Part shown: positions 60,701-64,000 of the stretch, in pieces
How positions within the stretch are numbered: the first letter of the stretch is position 1
Layout of the letters: each line of letters starts with the position of its first letter
Source: Falsigemmobacter faecalis
GTDB taxonomy: Bacteria > Pseudomonadota > Alphaproteobacteria > Rhodobacterales > Rhodobacteraceae
NCBI RefSeq assembly: GCF_003863335.1
Contig: NZ_RRAZ01000007.1
Span: 97,118-161,117 of the forward strand
DNA length: 64,000 bases
Direction of reading: 5' to 3'
The notes under the pieces: generated by a model
The model's database searches: none
What the model was told of the DNA's origin: nothing
Seen by the model: only the letters and a program-made list of their open reading frames with translations
Position numbers and translations under genes: made by a program

Positions 60701-60790
60701 GGAGCGGTGGCCGAGTGGTCGAAGGCACACCCCTGCTAAGGGTGCAGACGGGGAACCGTCTCGAGGGTTCGAATCCCTTCCGCTCCGCCA
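60701..60790 (+). tRNA. tRNA-Ser (anticodon GCU)
   Basis: 90 bases with encoded CCA. Acceptor GGAGCGG pairs with CCGCTCC; class II variable arm; anticodon arm CACCC-CTGCTAA-GGGTG with anticodon GCT; T arm GAGGGTTCGAATCCCTT. Chromosomal genes lie on its 5' side and mobile-element debris on its 3' side, consistent with a tRNA integration site. Confidence 0.96.
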
Positions 60791-61022
60791 TTACCCTTTG
60801 ATTTAATTGAATAAATCACTGGAATAGGGTTTATACCCGCCTAAATACCCCCCTACAGAAAAATGACTGGTTGCAACAAAATGCGACGGTTGTCTGGCCC
60901 GGTTCCGGGTGTTTCGCCCCGCAGGCTGATCTTTGAGGGTGCCGGAATAATTTCCTTCGCCTGTGCCCGCCCTTGCGCGGGTGCTGCTGCCCGACGCTCA
61001 CTGCAAAGCCGAACGGCCTTTG
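60791..61022. other. 232-base region downstream of tRNA-Ser
   Basis: Begins with a nested hairpin (ACCCT...AGGGT outside TGATTTA-attgaa-TAAATCA at 60799-60818), which may serve as the tRNA terminator. Ends with GCAAAGCC-GAAC-GGCCTTTGC (61002-61021), the hairpin just beyond the transposase gene end. No gene recognised. Confidence 0.6.
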
Positions 61023-61155
61023 CTAGGTGTTCAGTCCCGGCATCTGGTGGATCGGATCGAGGATGAATCTTTCCGGCTCTGAAGTCCGGATTTTGCAGAT
61101 GTATTCGTAGGGCGTCAGGCCGTTCAGGGTCTTCAGCCGGCGGGCGTAGTTGTAG

Positions 61156-61205
61156 GTGAGGAGGGAACAGTTAACAGTCCAGTGGACTGTTAACCCCGAC
61201 GCAAG
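61156..61205 (-). repeat. palindromic insertion element, family 1, copy a
   Basis: Inserted in the transposase between GDYI and YNYARRL. Core GTTAACAGTCCA, G, TGGACTGTTAAC (61170-61194), a perfect 25-base palindrome. Flanks on the minus strand, TCGGG before the core and TCCTCA after it, match those of copy e on the plus strand, so this copy is inverted. Confidence 0.88.
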
Positions 61206-61262
61206 ATGTAGTCGCCAAGGTGCGCCCTGAGTTGCTGATGACCCTGATAATGGAAGCGCTTG

Positions 61263-61313
61263 ACGTTCAGCAGGAAAACGATCCCTCGGATCGTTTTCTG
61301 ATCTGCTTCACCG
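61263..61313 (+). repeat. palindromic insertion element, family 1, copy b
   Basis: AAAACGATCC, CTC, GGATCGTTTT (61275-61297), then CTGATCTGCTTCACC. About 51 bases; inserted at the IKD/KRFHY boundary. It keeps the transposase frame open, adding GEADQKTIRGIVFLLNV in translation. Confidence 0.88.
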
Positions 61314-61351
61314 TCTTTGATCGTTCGGTTCATCCGCCCGACCTGACCGTT

Positions 61352-61440
61352 TGTCGGGAAAACCAATCGCAGGGTATTTGATCCCCCGGATCAAATGCTT
61401 GCCCTGCTCATACCCGGACTGTTTTCTGATCCTCCAAACT
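61352..61440 (+). repeat. palindromic insertion elements, family 1, nested copies c and d
   Basis: Inner copy c is 61363-61413 (51 bases): CCAATCG, CAGGG, ATTTGATCC-CCC-GGATCAAAT, CTTGCCC, TGCTCATAC. It sits inside an older copy d, of which TCGGGAAAAC remains on the left and CCGGACTGTTTTCTGATCC with TCC on the right. Both lie between PNHPW and NGQVGRM of the transposase. Nesting shows at least two rounds of insertion. Confidence 0.85.
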
Positions 61441-61562
61441 CCACGGGTGATTGGGCTTTGTCAGCCTGTGCTCGATACCATGCGCCTCGCAGATCATGTC
61501 GAAGCGCATGGGGCGGGACCAGACCTGGTTTCTGTTGCGCGGCTGATCTGCGAACCGGATGC

Positions 61563-61606
61563 CCTTCGCCATTGGGCTTGAGCCAATGGCGCCTCAATGG
61601 CTCAGT
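61563..61606 (-). repeat. stem-loop insertion element, family 2, copy a
   Basis: Plus strand: stem GCCATTGGGC (61568-61577), loop TTGAGCCAATGGC (61578-61590), stem GCCTCAATGGC (61591-61601), one bulge. Inserted after TILTD of the transposase; adds a stop. Confidence 0.9.
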
Positions 61607-61748
61607 CAGTGAGTATGGTGTGGATCCGGTAGGGCACGGCCCTGAGAAGGTGTTGGAGGAACTCCCAGGCGGTTTTTCGATCCGCTTTGTCGACCAGTTG
61701 GGTCACAGCGAACCTGCTCGTTCTGTCAATGCCAACAAAGAGATACAG

Positions 61749-61799
61749 CCAATCGTCGGGCAAACGATCCCCCGGATCGTTTGCTGATCCTCCTCATAC
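61749..61799 (+). repeat. palindromic insertion element, family 1, copy e
   Basis: 51 bases: CCAATCG, TCGGG, CAAACGATCC-CCC-GGATCGTTTG, CTGATCC, TCCTCATAC. Ends and length equal copy c. Inserted between EVQTAE and LYLFVG of the transposase, in frame but with a TGA stop on the minus strand. Confidence 0.92.
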
Positions 61800-62163
61800 C
61801 TCTGCAGTCTGCACTTCGGTTATGTCGATGTGGAAAAATCCGATCGGGGTGCGCTTGAACTTCTGCCGTCTGGGCTTATCGCCGCTGACATCCTCCAGCC
61901 GGGAAATCCCATGCCGCCGTAAACAGCGATGAAGAGCCGACCTGCTGAGGTGCGGGATGCCGGGCTGGAGGGCATAGAGACAGTCATCCCGGGGAAGCAG
62001 GGTGTGGCGCCGGAAAGCCACGACAATAGCCTCTTCTCCCTCGGTCAGAACGGTCGAACGGGGCTCCCTCGGCCCCGTCTTCCGGTCTTCAACCGATGAC
62101 CTCTTACGCCACCTGGCGACAGTCTTCGGATTGACCCTGATTCCCTGCTCAACTCCGAGAGCA

Positions 62164-62202
62164 CTCAAGCCTGCCTTTGAACCAATGGCAGGCAGGCTTT
62201 CG
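62164..62202 (-). repeat. stem-loop insertion element, family 2, copy b
   Basis: Plus strand: stem AAGCCTGCCT (62167-62176), loop TTGAACCAATGGC (62177-62189), stem AGGCAGGCTT (62190-62199), perfect 10 pairs. Splits the transposase N-terminal region before SALGVEQG. Confidence 0.92.
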
Positions 62203-62211
62203 TCTTGCGAT

Positions 62212-62252
62212 CATTCGGGCCTGCCGTTGAGCCGATGGCGGGCAAGCCCTCA
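62212..62252 (-). repeat. stem-loop insertion element, family 2, copy c
   Basis: Plus strand: GGGCCTGCC (62217-62225), loop region with TTGAGCCGATGGC (62227-62239), GGCAAGCCC (62241-62249). One pair is C-A on the plus strand but U-G on the minus, so the minus-strand RNA folds better. Separated from copy b by about nine to ten bases of original transposase sequence. Confidence 0.88.
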
Positions 62253-62274
62253 TTATTGCAACTCGGACGGCGTG

Positions 62275-62317
62275 CCCTCGCCATGGTCACTCGAACCAGT
62301 GGCGTGCCATGGCTCGA
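62275..62317 (-). repeat. stem-loop insertion element, family 2, copy d
   Basis: Plus strand: GCCATGGTCAC (62280-62290), loop TCGAACCAGTGGC (62291-62303), GTGCCATGGC (62304-62313), one bulge. Inserted after MGQIRHGCAT; the transposase frame is lost and resumes as THAVRVAI. Confidence 0.9.
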
Positions 62318-62348
62318 TCGTGGCGCATCCATGACGAATTTGTCCCAT

Positions 62349-62825
62349 AGGGCATCCTTCCATTCCCTGGAAAGGATCGCACCATCAAACCGTGGGATCA
62401 AACACCTAGGGCTGGCGATCGGATAAGATCATACCCAGGCCGCGCAACGGCCCCGGCTTTTGCCCGTGAAGGCCAGCCTTCATCGAGATGCACGACGGCA
62501 GTATCGCGCATGCAGCTTAAGCGGTCGTGGCGGAAATTGAAGCGATCAGAGAGAAAGCCATCGCGATCGCAGCTGATTTAACGGAAGGCGTGACGGCCGT
62601 CGGCCCCTGTGGACGCAGCTTCAGGCCGCTGCGACAGCCGCCACAGGCGCGGTTGGAGTCGATACTGTTCTGCTTTGCAGGCTCCTTGACCTATCCCACT
62701 CGAACGGGTGGCGAATTTGACTGCAGAGAGGGTCACGCCATCTGGCGCAGCTGACGGGCTGCTTTGGGCCGAGAGTACCCAAATAGGCTGAACATCCACC
62801 TACCCGGGTAAGGATGTTACTTTGA
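62349..62825. other. 477-base region right of the IS481 remnant
   Basis: No convincing gene. Its left end (62349-62412) should be the terminal region of the IS481 element. Contains a near-palindrome, AACATCC, centre TACCCGGGTA, GGATGTT (62791-62818), and a possible degenerate family-2 loop (TCGAACGGGTGGC, 62703-62715) without matching stems. Confidence 0.5.
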
Positions 62826-62990
62826 GCCGAGACTGTGTGAAAAACGTCAATTTCCGCAATCCGCAGAGAATATCCTCCTTACGGAGCTGGCCTCAAGGCC
62901 TCACCCCAGAACGAAATATCAGAGCAGCACCAATGAGAGAACATCCTCCCCGGCGACACCAGCTCCGACCGAGTTTTCACACAGCCTGAG
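62826..62990 (+). mobile_element. small element with inverted-repeat ends (dispersed repeat, copy B)
   Basis: Left terminus AGACTGTGTGAAAA (62830-62843) and right terminus TTTTCACACAGCCT (62974-62987) form a 14-bp inverted repeat with one mismatch, about 158 bases apart outside to outside. The interior is about four-fifths identical to copy A (31509-31650) read on the minus strand. No coding capacity for a transposase. It looks like a MITE or an IS5-type remnant. Confidence 0.8.
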
Positions 62991-63009
62991 CCCATAGTCA
63001 CCGGTCGAT

Positions 63010-63243
63010 CTACACGCGGACAAAAGCGCGGATCGTGATTCCCTGCCCGCCGGAGAAATCTTCTGGCCGCGTCATATCGGGGTCCGCCGCCGCGAACCTG
63101 AAGCTATCTCCCTCAAGCTCGTATATCGCTGGGATCAGCTTCCCCGCATCATCACCTGTGCTGTCAATCCAGTCGATGCGCTTGGGAGAGGCTGATCCGT
63201 CCATTGTAAAACTGCCCTCGATAAGCGCATTTTCACCGGGGAC
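63010..63243 (-). pseudogene. C-terminal fragment of a TIGR03067-like protein
   Basis: Minus-strand frame reads through IEGSFTMDGSASPKRIDWID, KLIPAIYELEGDSFRFAAAD and MTRPEDFSGGQG to the stop. The IYELEGD..R and RPxxF pattern fits the TIGR03067 domain as I recall it. The 5' part is cut off by the IS3-family element starting near 63244; no start codon of its own is convincing. Confidence 0.6.
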
Positions 63244-63320
63244 TGAGGTGCTCCCCGAAAACTGGACACTGACGTAAGCTCTACTTTGCTATCTGCTGAT
63301 CTTCACCACTCAGGAGATCG

Positions 63321-63617
63321 ATGATGTCGAAACGAAAGCAGCACGTCCCTGAGTTTAAGGCGAAGGTGGCGCTGGAGGCCCTTAAAGGCGAAGCGACGGT
63401 GTCGGAGCTGGCGAGCCGGTTCGGCGTGCATCCGACGATGATCAATCAGTGGAAACGCGCGCTGCTGGATGGAGCGTCCGGTGTTTTCGAACGCGGCAGC
63501 CGGAAGGCACCGATGATCGACGAAGACCAGGTCAGGGATCTGCATGCCAAGATCGGGGAGCTGGCAGTGGCCAACTCTTTTTTGGAAAGAAAGCTGAAGC
63601 CTTGGGGCGGCAAGTGA
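63321..63617 (+). CDS. IS3-family transposase OrfA
   Basis: 98 aa DNA-binding subunit: MMSKRKQHVPEFKAKVALEALKGEATVSELASRFGVHPTMINQWKRALL is a helix-turn-helix of the IS3 OrfA type, followed by a leucine-zipper-like helix (RDLHAKIGELAVANSFLERKL). A slippery TTTTTTG (T TTT TTG in frame, 63579-63586 region) allows the -1 shift into orfB. Confidence 0.92.
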   Translation: MMSKRKQHVPEFKAKVALEALKGEATVSELASRFGVHPTMINQWKRALLDGASGVFERGSRKAPMIDEDQVRDLHAKIGELAVANSFLERKLKPWGGK

Positions 63618-63625
63618 GGCGGAGC

Positions 63626-64000
63626 ATGATCGAACCTGATCATCCAGACCTGTCGATCGGTCAGCAGTGTGCCCTGCTATCGATCCCACGCTCGTCGTTT
63701 TATTACACCCCGCAGGGTGAGACGGGGCGTAACCTTTCGCTGATGCGGTTGATCGATGTGCCGTTCCTTGAGACGCCGTTCTTCGGTGTTCGTCAGATGA
63801 CGTGGCACCTGCGAAACGAGGGCCACGAGGTGAACGAGAAGCGTGTCCGTCGGCTCATGCGCCTTATGGGGCTGATGCCCATTTACCAGAAGCCCAATAC
63901 CAGCCGGCCGACGAAGGGACATAAGGCTTACCCCTACTTGTTGCGAGGCCTGCGTGTGGACCGGCCAAATCAGGTTTGCTGTGTGGACATCACCTATCTG
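63626..64000 (+). CDS. IS3-family transposase OrfB (partial)
   Basis: 125 codons before the window edge, ATG 63626: MIEPDHPDLSIGQQCALLSIPRSSFYY, GVRQMTWHLRNEGHEVNEKRVRRLMRLMGL, and the start of the DDE integrase core (RGLRVDRPNQVCCVDITYL). The frame is open upstream in the -1 frame back to the slippery site, consistent with an OrfAB fusion. Confidence 0.9.
   Translation, partial: MIEPDHPDLSIGQQCALLSIPRSSFYYTPQGETGRNLSLMRLIDVPFLETPFFGVRQMTWHLRNEGHEVNEKRVRRLMRLMGLMPIYQKPNTSRPTKGHKAYPYLLRGLRVDRPNQVCCVDITYL

Larger units (their letters stand above)
61023..62348 (-). pseudogene. IS481-family transposase, destroyed by multiple palindromic insertions
   Basis: On the minus strand the start MGQIRHGCAT, then SALGVEQGIRVNPKTVARWRK, DKPRRQKFKRTPIGFFHIDITEVQ, LYLFVGIDRTSRFAVTQLVDKA, TILTD, RLTKPNHPW, NGQVGRMNRT and RLKTLNGLTPYEYICKIRTS to the end PIHQMPGLNT can be read piecewise, the order of an intact IS481 transposase. 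It is 1,326 bases long against ~960 expected. The difference is about nine short hairpin insertions (listed separately), most of which bring stops or frameshifts. The catalytic Glu site (family VER) reads VGR. Coding sequence otherwise looks well kept. Confidence 0.92.
63244..64000 (+). mobile_element. IS3-family element, left part (continues past the window)
   Basis: Left terminus near TGAGGTGCTCCCCGAAAACT, orfA 63321-63617 and orfB from 63626 in the -1 frame. The right end lies beyond 64000. It interrupts the TIGR03067-like gene. Confidence 0.85.

Noticed and set aside
62694..62715. A fifth family 2 element
   Set aside because: The loop-like TCGAACGGGTGGC is similar but its flanks do not pair; recorded only as a possible degenerate copy.
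62527..62754. A 75-aa ORF in the gene-free region near the IS remnants
   Set aside because: No homology recognised and no ribosome-binding site.

Overview
The window is GC-rich DNA from an alphaproteobacterium, most likely a member of the Rhodobacterales (Rhodobacter/Paracoccus relatives). The evidence is a complex I (nuo) operon with unknown small genes between the nuo genes, a short NuoG, a DksA with a single cysteine, ribonuclease J next to type III pantothenate kinase and birA, a phosphatidylcholine synthase, adjacent DUF6477 and DUF6456 genes, and an intron-bearing tRNA-Leu. Nearly all of the window looks like ordinary chromosome. Only the last ~3 kb, beyond a tRNA-Ser gene, is an accessory insertion zone.

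Layout. 1-14077 (+): nuoE-F-G-H-I-J-K-L-M-N with two small lipoprotein genes, a DUF5337-like membrane protein, one unrecognised ORF, a 35-codon bridging ORF and a carboxymuconolactone decarboxylase-like gene between them. 14067-17366 (+): birA, coaX, ribonuclease J. 17418-22706 (-): LprI-like protein, DEAD-box helicase, CoA transferase, aroB, aroK. 22842-25499 (+): two proteins of unknown function and xerD. 25463-27558 (-): a two-component pair, divergent from a YncE-like beta-propeller gene. 29381-35494 (-): MFS transporter, tRNA-Val, tRNA-Leu(UAA) interrupted by a group I intron, META-domain protein, aconitase. 35750-43347: DUF1223 protein, metG, MoxR ATPase, dksA, FAD monooxygenase, a possible sulfotransferase and a lysozyme/membrane-protein pair. 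44003-46770 (+): three TadE/TadG-type pilus proteins. 46780-60630: a small membrane protein, fructose-6-phosphate aldolase, DUF484 plus xerC, phosphatidylcholine synthase, DUF6477/DUF6456, a TetR regulator, icd, YitT, typA, an Rnk-like protein, a PRC-barrel protein, a GlsB-type membrane protein and a phospholipase D-family protein. 60701-64000: tRNA-Ser(GCU), a wrecked IS481 transposase gene, a small element with inverted-repeat ends, a TIGR03067-like gene fragment cut by an IS3-family element, and the window edge.

How the genes work together. Complex I, aconitase and isocitrate dehydrogenase supply and consume reducing power. acnA and icd carry the same GCATACAA-containing motif about 70-90 bases upstream of their starts, which suggests a common regulator. 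XerC and XerD are both encoded here, each next to uncharacterised partners.

The most unusual finding is in the dead IS481 gene. About nine short hairpin-forming insertions of roughly 35-51 bases interrupt it, in two families. Family 1 has conserved ends around a variable palindrome. Family 2 has a conserved 13-base loop on stems of unrelated sequence that still pair. They account for the gene being about 1.33 kb long instead of about 0.96 kb. The other notable finding is the 227-base group I intron in tRNA-Leu(UAA).
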